Source: Fulvia fulva (taxonomy: Eukaryota > Ascomycota > Dothideomycetes > Mycosphaerellales > Mycosphaerellaceae). Taken from it: a stretch of DNA of 64,000 nt. The stretch spans positions 1 through 64,000 of the forward strand of contig NC_063020.1 of the NCBI RefSeq assembly GCF_020509005.1, read 5' to 3'. A program made the translations under genes and the position numbers. The notes below the pieces were generated by a model. That model saw only the letters and a list, made by a program, of their open reading frames with translations, did not search any database and was not told the origin of the DNA. Shown piece by piece: positions 1-11,299 of this stretch (positions are counted from its first letter, which is position 1; each line of letters begins with the position of its first letter).

Positions 1-50
1 AACCCTAACCCTAACCCTAACCCTAACCCTAACCCTAACCCTAACCCTAA
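1..50. repeat. Telomeric repeat array (CCCTAA)n
   Basis: Eight perfect AACCCT units plus two bases start the window, so this is a left chromosome end in the TTAGGG family. The array switches without degenerate telomeric sequence into LINE-derived DNA at base 51. The true array length is unknown because the window starts inside it. Confidence 0.97.
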
Positions 51-442
51 GGGCAGACAACAAAGGGGTCAAGCTGTTTATAGCACACGTACAGGACAAG
101 AAGGCCCTCGAAATAAACAAGGAGTGGACACTGAAGATCGGGAGCACAGCGAAAGTCTCCCATCAACAGTACATAGTAATTGCGCATAGGGTCCCACGAA
201 CCTTTGACACACAAAGGGATACACCAAACCTCTAGAGGCAAAACCAGGTAACAGCACTAGGACTATAGATCACAAAGACAGCGTAGGTCAAGAAGAAGAT
301 AGAGGAGGGCAAGAGGGCCTCCTCGCTGATCTTATGGGTTGCAACACTAGAGCAAGCGAACAAGGTCTTAGACCAAGGGTTGTACTGGGACTTTGAGAGG
401 CTGGATGTAGAAATCCATCAGAGCAACCACAGAATCCTTCAA

Positions 443-631
443 TGTTTCAACTGTTAACAGTACGGACATATTGCCCCAAAGTGTAGCAAAGCCACACTAG
501 TCTGCTCACACTGTGCTGGTGATCACGCGACCCAAGAGTGCCAAAAACGGAAGGAGGACACAAGATGCGCAGCATGTGGGAGAAAACACCCGGCATGGTC
601 AAACCAATGCCTAGTTAGACTATCAGCCTAG
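443..631 (+). pseudogene. LINE ORF1 C-terminal fragment, CCHC zinc knuckles
   Basis: The frame reads CFNC-stop-QYGHIAPKC, then CSHCAGDHATQEC, then CAACGRKHPAW, which is the triple Cys/His knuckle array of the nucleic-acid-binding ORF1 protein of I/Tad1-type LINEs. The stop inside the first knuckle sits where Gln is usual (CAG to TAG). The N-terminal part of ORF1 is absent, cut off by the telomere. Confidence 0.75.
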
Positions 632-927
632 TGGAGAGCGCGGGAAGCAAGGGTAACAACACCAACCAGGTTCCTAGTAGGTGAACAGAAACAACTAGAG
701 AGAACCACCCACCCGAATAAGAGACCCCGGCCATAAGAGGAGCCACAAATAGTGCTAGCAATAGGGAGACCAACGTTCTTGTACAAGGCAGCGCAGAGCA
801 ATGGACAAATGAGAATCAACCAAATGATAGGGAGCTAACCCCAAAGGGAAGAACAGGAGGAGGGACGGGAAAACCAACAGCAAGACTAACAGCAAGACCA
901 AACGGACCTAGACACAAACATGTCCTG

Positions 928-1701
928 ATGCCTCACACTAACAGACTATCAATAATTCAGTATAATGTGAACAGAAGCAAAGACAAGGTCCAAAGGAGCT
1001 TTCTACAAGCCTTAGACCCGGAGGAACACCACATTATAGCAATACAGGAACCATGGATCAACCCACACTCTAGGATTCTATCAACTGTGCGAGACCCGAG
1101 ATACCACGTAGTAATAAACAGAACCGAGGGAGTCCCACGAACTTGTATCTATGTCAGTAAGAAGGTACTAGCAGAGGACTAGCAGGCCTGGCCGAGAACC
1201 GACAGGGATATCACCACAGTGCAGCTCAAAACAACTTAAGGCCAAGTCCTGATCCATAGCGTATACAACCCACCTCTAGAGTCCAGAAGCAGCACACAAC
1301 TACACACGCTAGGAAGGCTCCCGGAAGCAATGGACCAACAAAACCACAACATCGTGATAGGAGATTTCAACCTCCACCACCCAAAGTGGGGATCGGACTT
1401 CACCCTAGCACACCACTTCTTAGCAGGGAGGCTCATTGGTCAGATGGAAACAGCCCAAACGGACTTGATCACGCCAAAGGGAACGGAAACTTGGGCTAGA
1501 AACAACAGTTCTAGCACGCTAGACCTATGCTTCACGTCCTACGCCTTAACACGACGGGTAGAAAGCTGCACAGTCAATGACCAACTAGAGTCCTCATCAG
1601 ACCACTATCCAATCCAAACCGACATCCAACTCACAGTTGAGGAGGAGAGGGAACCTGAGAGGAGGCTCTGCTGGAAGCAGGCCGAGTGGACACTAGTATA
1701 G
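928..1701 (+). pseudogene. LINE ORF2 endonuclease domain (EEP/APE-like), interrupted
   Basis: The frame begins with LSIIQYNVNRS and continues through IAIQEPW (catalytic Glu), VYNPP, IGDFNLHHPKWG (Asp/Asn of the active site) and SSDHYPI (catalytic His), the ordered motifs of endonuclease/exonuclease/phosphatase domains in LINE ORF2. Two stops, at 1180-1182 (TAG) and near 1238 (TAA), break it. It is continuous in order with the reverse transcriptase downstream but cannot be translated as one protein. Confidence 0.8.
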
Positions 1702-2279
1702 CAGCGGCTAGAAGGCGAACTAGAACAGGTGAACATTGACAACATACACACAACGGAGGGGATTGACCAAGCAGTGGAGCAGCTGATAGAAGCTATACAA
1801 AGGGCAGCCTAGGCCCATATACCTGAGAAGAGATGGTCGCTATACTAGAAGCCATACTGGACACTAGAGTGCACAGCCAAAGTCAAGGAGGCAAGGAGAG
1901 CAAGAAGGAGATGGGAGCAACGACGTACCTAAGCAAACTGGGAAGCCTATAACAACGCGTGCAAAGCAAAGAAGGCGCACATCAGAAGAGACAAGACGTA
2001 GGAGTGGAGGTCAACTGTAGGGATGATCATAGAACACCCGGAACAAATCTAGAGACTAGCAGAATGGGCCAGGAAACCAGACGAGGAACGAAACTCCCCG
2101 CCCCAGTTTCCCTCAATATAGGACCAAGACGGGGAAACGCAAACCACTCCGATAGGGAAAGCGAAAGCATTCGCAGACCACTTCTTCGGGACTTAGGTAG
2201 AGGCAGACCTAAGCAACATCCTAGGAACACACATTCCTCCGCTAAGGGAGGCTAACTGGCAAGTGTCTGCTATAGAGAT

Positions 2280-4329
2280 CGGAAACATTATCAAGAAACT
2301 GAAGGGCAACAAAGCCCCAGGCCTAGACAAGATCCCTAACTATTACCTAAAAGCTAGCAGCAGCCTTATCACTCCAGTGCTTGCGCCAATCTTTACCTAG
2401 TGCATGAAGTAGGGGTATTGCCTAAAGGCCTTTAGGCAATCACTGACTTGCGTCCTAAGGAAACCCCAAAAGGAAGACTATACCAAGTTGAAGTTATATA
2501 GACCAATTGCGTTGCTGAACACACTAGGGAAGCTCCTAGAGAAGGTCGTGGCTATAAGGCTCACCGGAATAGTAGAAGAACACAACCTCCTCCCGGCAAC
2601 GCAAATGGGGGGGAGACAAAAGAGATCTACCCTCACAGCAGTCGAACTGATCACAGAGCAAATCAGACACATCTGGCACTATGGCAACAACAAGGTAGCC
2701 TCACTGCTTTCACTAGACATATCAGGGGCTTTCGACAATGTGTCCCACGTAAGGCTCCTACACATCCTTAGAATGAAAAGCATCCCAGCCTAGATAGTAC
2801 ACTTTGTGCAGTCATTCCTTAAGGACAGAACAACCCAGATCCTCCTAGGGTCCTTCAAAGCCCCGCAGACCCCAATTGCGAACACGGGCATCCCACAGGG
2901 CTCTACACTCTCCCCAATTCTGTTCCTCCTCTTTATGGCCGACCTGACCCCACTCCTAGAAACAGCAAACACCTTAGTATCGGGGTTCGTGGATGACACA
3001 AATATCCTAGCGTGGTCGGGGTCCACAGAGGAAAACTGCGTACTCCTAGAGGAGAGACATAGACAATGCGAAAAGTGGGCAAGAGAGCATGGGGCAAAAT
3101 TCGCACCGGACAAGTACTAACTTATCCATTTTAGCAAGGCAAAGACAAAACACAACTTGGCAGCACCAGTAAAAATCTAGGGGTTCGAGACCCATCCTAC
3201 AAGGGAACTTAGAGTCCTTGGGATATGGCTAGACCCGAAACTCAGCTGGGGACCACAAGTGAAGAAGGCGCAAGCGAGAGCGGACACCAACAGACAATCA
3301 ATCGAGAGACTCACTGCGTCAACCTGGGGGGCGACCTTCACAAAGGCCCAGACCATGTACAAGGCCATTGTCAAGCCCGCAATGCTATATAGAGCAGCAA
3401 TTTGGGCAGCGGAAAAACACATCCCGAAGAGAATTGAGGACCCCCTCAACAGAGCGCAGGCAGCCTGCCTAAAGAGAGTACTAGGGGCATACAAGTCAAC
3501 CCCTCACAGGACAATGGAAATGGAATCAGGTACAGCCCCCATCAGGGAGTACCTCCAGGGCATGAGGTGTCAATACGCAGAGAAGACATCAGCATACCCA
3601 GCCCAGGGAACCATCCAAGCAGCTACTCAAAGGATAAGAACCCAGTGGGAGAGGAGGAGAAGACCCAACCGGCCACACATGATCCCACAGAAGGAAGCAG
3701 ACCTAAAAACATCACAGGAAATCCTAGCAGCCCTTGAACAGAGAGAAGCTCTGAGGGAGCAAGCTAACACAGGGGACAAAGGGAAAAAGAAGCAAAGCCA
3801 AGCAGAAAGGATCGCAGGTCACCTATAGGAAACGCGTTGGAACCAAAAACCGGTGAGGCCAGGAGCCCCACCAGCGGCCAGGACCTTCGGGAGGTATAAC
3901 TACCTTATCTATAAAGACCTGAAGAGGGCGGAAGCAAGCATAGCTATCCAGATTCGCTCTGAGCACATTGGGCTGAGAGCATACTTGCACTAAAGAAGAG
4001 TCCTAGGATACGATTCCAAACGTTGCCCCTGTGGCTACCTATCCCAAAACCCGGAGCACATGGTGCTGAACTGTACTAAGTGGGTAAAAGGGAGAAGCCA
4101 GTGGAGGGCGAAGGCAAGAGACAGGCAATACCAGGCCATCATCCAGGACAGACAAGATATAATGAGAGTGACAAGATGGATCCTTAACGAGGACTACCTA
4201 GAGCAATTCTCCCTAGCAGTAGAAACGGAAAGGTGGATAGAGAGGAGGGAGAGAGAGAGAAGAGCCGGGGAAACAGAAGGGAGAAAGGGAGTCGAGAGGA
4301 GGACATTACCAGGGTTACGGGCAAGGTAG
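2280..4329 (+). pseudogene. LINE ORF2 reverse transcriptase and C-terminal domain, interrupted
   Basis: Reverse transcriptase motifs are readable in order: GNKAPGLDKIPN, LYRPIALLNTLGKLLE, LSLDISGAFDNV, TGIPQGSTLSPILFLLF and the catalytic GFVDDTNIL near 2,985-3,010. A thumb/connection region (about 3,259-3,828) and a CPCGY...HMVLNC knuckle follow. At least seven in-frame TAG/TAA stops interrupt the frame, most at sites where Gln or Trp would fit (for example SIPA-stop-IVHFVQSFL and PDKY-stop-LIHFSK). I saw no RNase H domain. Confidence 0.82.
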
Positions 4330-4499
4330 TCATAGGGTAACAACCATGACACTAGCGTACCCTGAAGGAAGGAGAACGAAAGGACAAGACAGGAAAGAAC
4401 GAGGAGGGCAAAGACGAGGAGGTTTTCATCCGTTAATCGGGTTTCCTACCTACACAAATAGACCTAAATAGCGAGAGACCTGCATAGGCCATAGGGCAC

Positions 4500-5208
4500 T
4501 AAAACAGGCGAATGAATAATCTATCTATCTATTAAAGAGGGGGTTTTCCGGACTCCCTAGAGTAGGGAAGCGAGGTCCTACATTTTCTATAGTAATAGTA
4601 AGACGGCTAAATAAGGCTACTATTACATCTGGACTACAGGGCATTCCTAACGTTATAGTACCCTTATTTAAGTCATCCTCTTCTTAGTTATTTCGTCGTA
4701 CTCTTTCCTTACCCTTACAAGAGCCTAAAGCCTCCGGGGTGTTCTCTTCGTTACTATCCGAGTCTTCTACCCCTTCTAGAATTATAGCCTCCCTATAAGG
4801 CCTATAGGCCTTTGTTAGACTTTCTAGTAACTCTTAGCTAGCTCTAACACTAGTAAACGACTCGAACCTCGATAAAGATATAACTGAAACTTATGACCTT
4901 ATTCGTAACCTTACTCGTAACGTTATACTTCATTTGCTTAATGCTAAGAACCTTAACCTTAGGTGCCTTAATACCTTAAGATTCCGACTTCGAGTCGACC
5001 TTGACCTTGATTTTGCTAAAATGTACTAATAATACTACCGGGTATATACTTAAAAGCCCCCCTTAGTAACTACTAAAAGATAGACGACTAACCACCCTAG
5101 TAAGTAAGGGCGCGCCTAGTAACCCTAGGATAGCTTACGTATAGGTGTATATACTTGTCGGTCCGCTAGCCGTAAAATATATATAGTAATCCTAAAAAAG
5201 ATAAATCT
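4500..5208. repeat. RIP-degraded repeat DNA, left flank of the Copia insertion
   Basis: This stretch is rich in TA, CTA and TAG and nearly devoid of CpA and TpG from about 4,550, while CpG is kept, the hallmark of RIP acting on CpA. No reading frame survives. The Copia target duplication shows that 5,204-5,208 was once contiguous with 9,938 onward, so this is the left part of the repeat that continues after the element. Its original identity is unclear. Confidence 0.7.
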
Positions 5209-5426
5209 TGTTGAGAATATGCAGGTCATAGGGTCAACATTGAGTGCTTAGGGGGATTAGTAATCAGGGCTTGCTAGTCAAGTCCTGAGTACAGCTGTCC
5301 CTCCTGAAACACCTACACCAACACCGGCGATACTGTATGTAGATACACGCTATCCCATTGGGTCCTTCTTCGTCTTTGGTGTGATCCGCCGTCTTCCACT
5401 GCTGCGCAACTCGTACCTGTTTAACA
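5209..5426 (+). repeat. 5' LTR of the Copia element
   Basis: This 218-bp repeat begins TGTTGAG and ends TTAACA (TG..CA termini). By reading, it matches the copy at 9,720-9,937 along its length. The second Copia LTR (63,307-63,540) shares its last part but has a different start. Confidence 0.93.
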
Positions 5427-5446
5427 GGTTATGAGCCCGAGTTAGC
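5427..5446 (+). promoter_or_regulatory. Primer-binding site matching a tRNA-Met 5' half
   Basis: Immediately after the 5' LTR the sequence reads GGTTATGAGCCCGAG. Its complement is CTCGGGCTCATAACC, an anticodon arm carrying a CAU loop (CTCATAA) with a stem of TCGGG against CCCGA. Priming would therefore use the anticodon-loop end of a cleaved methionine tRNA, as Drosophila copia does, rather than the usual tRNA 3' CCA end. The assignment rests on loop and stem geometry; the host tRNA gene is not in this window. Confidence 0.6.
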
Positions 5447-6149
5447 AACTCGGTGTTTCACCCTCGACAAAGTCGTATTGGAGTTATTCCTCTTCAGAAC
5501 AAAAGGAAGGCAGACTGGAGGCCGCACCCGCATTGCACAGGAAGCTACAGCCGCGCTGTAGGTGCATATAAGACGTGAAAGAGCCTAGTGAGGCACTGTC
5601 AGACTCCGAGTCAGGGAGCCTGTGCCAATACCTCAGACAAGTGGGCGAGCTTACTGAGAAGAGTCGCTCTCCGGACATCGCGTTCGCATCGACTAACTGT
5701 TCCGTCTGAGAGAGCCGTAGTGTCTCAGAACACCCTCCCCTGAGAGAGCTACAGACAGTGTCTCAGAAACACGATCCTTACGACCGACTTTCCTCGCTTT
5801 CTTGTGGACAGCCATTCTCTCCACTATCAACCTCGCGTTCGGTTCACCTCCTATCGATCCGATCGCGTACGAACGAATACCTTTCTTCTGTAGGCAGCCA
5901 TCCTGTCCTATATATAAAAGCATGGAGGAAACCGGACACAGCACCCTTGGTAGGAGGAGAGCAGCACCTATCCTAACCAAGGACAACTAGAGGACATGGT
6001 TCTCATTGATACAAGACCATCTTGAAGCTCAAGATGTGCTTTGGGTTGTAGATGGAGGCCATCTATTATCAAGCACACCCAGCTCCTCAACACCATCTGA
6101 GTCATCAGATCCCTTACCTGGACTTGAAGAGTCAAGATACAGTCCAGTT

Positions 6150-9100
6150 GGGAGGAAAGCAAATAGATGAGACAAGCTGGAGAGATCTGGCTCAAGATGA
6201 GGGCAAAGTACAGCAAGGTTCATGCTGCATATGCAATGACAGTTGTTCAAGAATTGATCAACTTCAGAATGATAGATGGCATGACCATCAGACAGGCCTG
6301 GGTCCACCTTGGCAATCTTGTAAGAAGGATTGCTGAAGTTGACCCAGCAGAGGCTCACTACAGAGAGCCTACAAGGAAGCTGAAGCATCTGCTTCAAGCC
6401 CTGCCTGAGGTGTATCTTGGGACCAAGAACACTATCCTGGCCTAGCCAGGACTGTCATATGAAGATTGTCTACAACTGCTTGAGTCACATGAATCCAGGC
6501 TGGAAGTTGCATCCAAGGAAACAGCAATGTTTGTAGGAAGAGGTTTCCAGGGCAAGATCACCTGCCATCTCTGTGATGGTGATCATGTGATCAAGGATTG
6601 CCCACACCTCTCTGGAGCCAAGCATGCTGTCAGGAAGGACAAGCTCAACAGAGGAAACACCTCTGTTGCAAAGAGACAATCATCACCACCGAGAACGAGG
6701 TCCCCATCCCCAAGCCTGAGGGACATCATAGTGGTGATGAAGGACCTTACAAGGAAGAGCCTGTGCAACCCAGGAAGACTTATCAGACCCTGAGACACCA
6801 TCAGAGGATGATGAAGTTGATGAGGTTGCCCATTCAACTGTGGAAGCCAAAAGCAAGTACCCCTCCTCAGAGTGGTTGCTTGACTCTTGTGCTTCATCCC
6901 ATATGACTGACCAGGATTCACTTTTCAGGACCCTGAAACCTCTTCAGAAGAGGAAGTGGATCAAGGTTGGGGGTGGCTACCTACATGCCACACATGAGGG
7001 GAGTGCAGTGATGGGTGGTCCTTCTGGGAAGCAGATTGTCTTGAAGAATGTTTTGTTTGTTCCTGGCCTTGGAGTTAGCCTTGTCTCTTGGAATCAGTTC
7101 AGCCAACAGTTTGCTGTCCAACCGCCCAGTTTCACCCTCAAATCCCTCCCTGGAAAACCTGTTGTCCAGACAAAGCTGAGAGGGGGTGTTCCATTCATTC
7201 AAAGTGTTTCAGAGCAGCTTGAAGCTATGCCTCAAGCATATGCCTCTCTATAGGAGCATGACTTGGATCTGTCCAAGTTAGGTACACATTTTGAGTGTGA
7301 ATTGGAACAGGCTATGACTGCCACTGAGTCCCAGGACCAGTGGGAGCTATAGCGTAGAAGATGTGCACACCTTAGCAAGGGACTGCTAAGAAACCTGCAT
7401 AGAGTCACTGACAAGAAAGATCCCATTCCTGTTCCTTCTGAACACCAGAACTGCAAGGTCTGCTCCCTTGCAGACATGAGGAAGTTCAAAGGACCTGCCA
7501 CAGAGAGGAAAGGAGAGAGGCTGGCCCTCATCTCTATTGACATCTGTGGGCCTTTTCAAGGTGCAGTCTCAAGACTTGGCTTCAAGTACTGGCTTGAGAT
7601 TGTAGACAACTTCTTGAGGAAGAAGTGGGTAGTCCCTTTGAAGGCTAGGAGTGATGCTCCTACAGCTCTAAAGGAATGGAAGGTTCAGGTAGAGAACAGC
7701 TCAAGGTGTTTTCTATCTGCAATCCGTAGTGATGGTGCAAGGGAAATTCTTTCCTTGCTAAAACAGTGTTTGTGCAACTTCCCCAACCTCCAAAAGACAT
7801 TAGAGAGTACCAGAAGATTGGAGTAGAGGGGACTCCAAGAAAAGAAAAGGAAGAGGAACTTGTTCAGGAGGATCAACCTCAACAGCCACCTCAGCTTGCA
7901 GGCAACAAGAGGTCAAGGGGGGATGAAGATGATGGCTCTGCTGAGCATGAAGCCAAGCATCATAGGGCATTGATTGCTCAGATGTTTCATCTTGATCCAA
8001 CTATGAGCTGGGTTGAGGAAATCCTGAATGATGTGGAGGGATATGCATTTGCTGCTGTTAGGCAGGCCATAGCCTACCGGCAGGAAGTGCCAATCCCAAA
8101 GTCCTATAAGGAGGCAGTGGGAGACCCCAATTGGGGACATATGTGGAAAGAGGCAATCCAGAAAGAACTTATTGCCTTAGGAAGCAACAACACCTTGGAT
8201 CCAGTTGTACTACCAAGGGGTGCAAACCTGGTTACATCTAAGTGGGTTTTTGATGTGAAAAGAATGATCAGTGGAGCCATTGAAGAGTTCAAGGCAAGAC
8301 TGGTTGTAAGAGGGTTTTCACAGAAATATGGTGTTGACTTTGAAAAGACCTTTGCACCTACTGTTAGGCATGATACCCTTAGGGTCTTCATGGCTGTAGT
8401 ATGTGAGAGAGATCTTGAGATGCACCAGATGGATGTGAACAATGCTTTCACCGAAAGCAGCCTTCTTGAAGACATCTACATGATCCCACCCCCAGGTGTC
8501 GAAATTCCACCAAATATGGTCTTCAAGGTCCTTAGAAGCCTGTATGGACTGAAGCAAGCAGCTAGAGATTAGAACAAGCTCTGTGTTGCCAAGCTAGAAC
8601 AGATTGGATCCACCTAGTCCCAGGTGGATCCATGCCTACTCATCCACAGAGGAAGAGACATCATGGTCCTCACCTATGTGGATGACATCCCCATTGCAGC
8701 TCCAAAGCTGTCAGATGTTCAGTGGTTCAAGGCTGAATTTAGAAGAGTGTTCAAGATCAAAGATCTTGGGGAACCTGAGAAGATCCTTGGAATGAGGATT
8801 ACAAGAAACAGGTCCCAAGGTACTGTAAAGCTTGATCAAGGACACTACATCCAAACTAACCTTGCCAAGATGGGCATCTCTCCAGAGAAGGCCACACCCA
8901 CACTCTCACCTATGGACAGCTATGAGGATCTGAGACCTTCAGCTACTATGGATGAGAGGTGCAACAAACAGGAGTACCAGAGTTGCAATGGTACCTGGAT
9001 GTGGCCAATGACAATGACAAGGCCAGACCTTGCTTTCCCCCTTGGAAGAATCAGCTCATATGTTGCTGACCCTTCAAAGCAACATCTTAGAGCCTTGAAG

Positions 9101-9676
9101 AAACTCTCCAGATATCTGAGATCATACCCAGACCTGGGCTTGATGTACAGAAGAGGAGGAGGTATTCTCCAGGGATACTCAGATTCTGATTATGCCATAG
9201 ACAAGGCAGACAGAGTCTCAATCCTTGGACATGTGTGGTTCCTTTGTGGATCACCTGTGTCCTGGATGAGTAGGAAGCAGAAGTCTGTTGCCACATCAAC
9301 AATGGAGGCTGAGTTCATGGCCATGAATGCAGCAGCTAAGTAGTCACAGTTTCTTGCTGCAGTCCTTAGAGAGATGAGGTGTCCTGACCTGGTTGGAGAG
9401 TGTTCATTCCAACCTAGGATGAAGGCAAGCAGTACTGTTGATGAGCTGAGACCCGTGAAGCTTATGGGTGACAACCAAGCAGCTTTGACCTTTGTCAAAA
9501 ATGCCCATGTCCATGACAGGTCAAAGCATATTGATGTGGCATACTACTATGTCAGGAATCTCTAGTGGCAAAAGAAGATTGCAGTGGATTACTGCCACAC
9601 AAAGGACATAGTTGCTGATGGGCTGACTAAGCCCCTCAATGGCCAGCAGTTTCAAAACTTTGTGAGGCAGCTCTAG
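6150..9676 (+). pseudogene. Copia gag-pol polyprotein, multiply interrupted
   Basis: Readable pieces in order: a gag helix-rich segment (6,167-6,445); a zinc knuckle CHLCDGDHVIKDC (about 6,560); a protease segment with WLLDSCASSHMT (about 6,875, where the usual DSGA is DSCA); a gag-pre-integrase and integrase core start (7,440-7,780, HQNCKVC and LISIDICGPF); RT (8,100-9,000, with YVDDIPI at about 8,675); and RNase H (9,170-9,676). TAG stops after ILA, ASL, AARD, AAAK and RNL break the frame. The RT active site is intact in sequence but separated by stops, so the copy cannot make enzyme. Its closest visible relative is the minus-strand fragment at 63,576-63,998. Confidence 0.88.
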
Positions 9677-9719
9677 CTTGTATAAGGGATTGTTTGAGAC
9701 CTTCTGACCTGAGTGGGAG

Positions 9720-9937
9720 TGTTGAGAATATGCAGGTCATAGGGTCAACATTGAGTGCTTAGGGGGATTAGTAATCAGGGCTTGCTAGTCAAGTCCTGAG
9801 TACAGCTGTCCCTCCTGAAACACCTACACCAACACCGGCGATACTGTATGTAGATACACGCTATCCCATTGGGTCCTTCTTCGTCTTTGGTGTGATCCGC
9901 CGTCTTCCACTGCTGCGCAACTCGTACCTGTTTAACA
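9720..9937 (+). repeat. 3' LTR of the Copia element
   Basis: A 218-bp copy of the 5' LTR, preceded by a purine-rich tract (GAGTGGGAG) that fits a polypurine tract for plus-strand priming. It ends TTTAACA and is followed by the AATCT duplication. Confidence 0.93.
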
Positions 9938-11150
9938 AATCTGAAATTTTTAGATTCCCGTATTTTGCCTTATAGAGAGATTCTTCGTAAACCTTAGCTT
10001 CCTACTAAGGTCGCCTCCTAACTATATATATCTCAGTAGTACCCCTATACACCCCTACTACGTAATTAACCGTTAAAGGTTAACGAGATTCGACGCGCAA
10101 ATTTCAGGGTCTAAAGGGGCCCTTAGCTTATTAATATTAGTCGCTCGGAAGTTACGATTGTCTAGTTTAGCTAGTATATCGGGCTTTAGGCCGGCTAAAA
10201 ACTTGCGTAGGTAAGTAAAGTTATCTAGTAGGGGAGTTATACGGCTCCTAGTTAGCCTAAGCGATCTAATAAAGGTCCTAATACTCCTAGTTTAACGGGT
10301 AGTCTCCTACTTACGCTAGATCTACTCCTAATAGTCTAGGTCGACTATAAAGTCAGAGATCTATGTGATCATGTCGTCGAAGTCGCCGTGCCTAAGATAA
10401 GGGGGCTTTAGGCGCGTTTCTTTAATAGCTTTAAACTATAACTAGTTAAAGTCGCTACTAATAAAGCTACTAACGAGCTCTAGTTTCTCTAGGTCGGAAA
10501 GGCGTCGTTTGACAATCCATTTCTTATTTAGGCTAATCTAGGCTCTAATAGACGATATCTAGTTAAGGTACTCGTCGTTCTAAGCGTTAGATTTTAGAAT
10601 AGGGGGATCCCCTATCCTAGGCGCCTTATCTCTACTAGCTAGCTCGTTATACAGGCCGAAATTATCTTCGTCTAGGTAGTCTGCCCTATCTATCTCCGCG
10701 TCGCTATCGCGGTCAGGGCGGCGGTACGACCGAGTAGCTAGGGGTATAGCCTAAGTAGCCCTAAAGGTACGTTTAGGCTAGTAGGCTAAGCCGCGTAGTT
10801 ATTACCTAGGGCGCGACTATAGGCTAGGCCCTCTCCGACTAGATAAGTAGCAAAACCTTACTAATCCGGTAGGTAATAACCGCCTTAATTAGGGTACTAG
10901 TTAGTGTCCTCTATACTAAAGGTTTAAGTAGCCCGCCCCGTTCGTAGGAGCCAAGATAAGGTTAGTAAGGTTACCTTGCTTAGCTTTAGTACTAAGGTCC
11001 GACTAAGGCGTAAGTTAGAGACTTATAGCTTAGGAGATTTACTTATAGGCTAATTCAACCTAATAGAAAGGATAAAAGAAAGGGAAGCTACTAGATATAA
11101 GAACCTTAGCAAGTATAAATCTAAGATATAGAAAAGCTACTTAAGAAAAC
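9938..11150 (-). repeat. RIP-degraded repeat with a gag-like remnant
   Basis: CpA and TpG are almost absent while CpG is common. Read on the minus strand, one frame between about 10,900 and 10,090 gives a coherent but stop-ridden product including KKWIVKRRLSDLEKLELV and KFLAGLKPDILAKLDNRNF. It resembles retrotransposon gag (capsid) proteins, with stops at likely Gln/Trp sites. The identification is tentative; the RIP state and the stop pattern are clear. Confidence 0.45.
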
Positions 11151-11299
11151 TCTAAATATAAAGCTAAGCGCCAAGCCGGCGGTTTGTTCGGATAAGAACG
11201 TTATAGCGTCTATCTTAACCTCTAAGCATCAACTTCACGACCTTACTATACTATAATATAGACTCGTAGCAAGTTGAAACTAGTAGTATACTTTTTACC

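Larger units (their letters stand above)
51..4500 (+). mobile_element. 5'-truncated, inactivated non-LTR (LINE, Tad1/I-like) retrotransposon
   Basis: Plus-strand remains of a two-ORF LINE in the expected order: ORF1 zinc knuckles (about 443-631), apurinic-type endonuclease (928-1701), reverse transcriptase (about 2280-3400) and a C-terminal Cys/His knuckle (about 4020-4080). The start of ORF1 is missing because the element meets the telomere repeat at base 51. Every reading frame is cut by TAG or TAA stops at places where Gln or Trp would be expected, as C-to-T mutation in CpA context on either strand would produce. No clear poly-A tail is visible; the right border near 4,500 is approximate. 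Confidence 0.85.
5209..9937 (+). mobile_element. Full-length Copia (Ty1/copia) LTR retrotransposon, RIP-inactivated
   Basis: The element is bounded by 218-bp direct LTRs starting TGTTGAGAATAT and ending TTTAACA. It is flanked by the perfect 5-bp target duplication AATCT (5,204-5,208 and 9,938-9,942), which fixes both borders exactly. Internal order is gag, protease, integrase, RT, RNase H (integrase before RT), which defines Copia. The coding region has many TAG stops and the integrase core appears shortened around 7,740-7,800. Three stops can be checked against the second copy at the window's right end, where the same positions are Gln, Trp and Gln. Confidence 0.93.
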
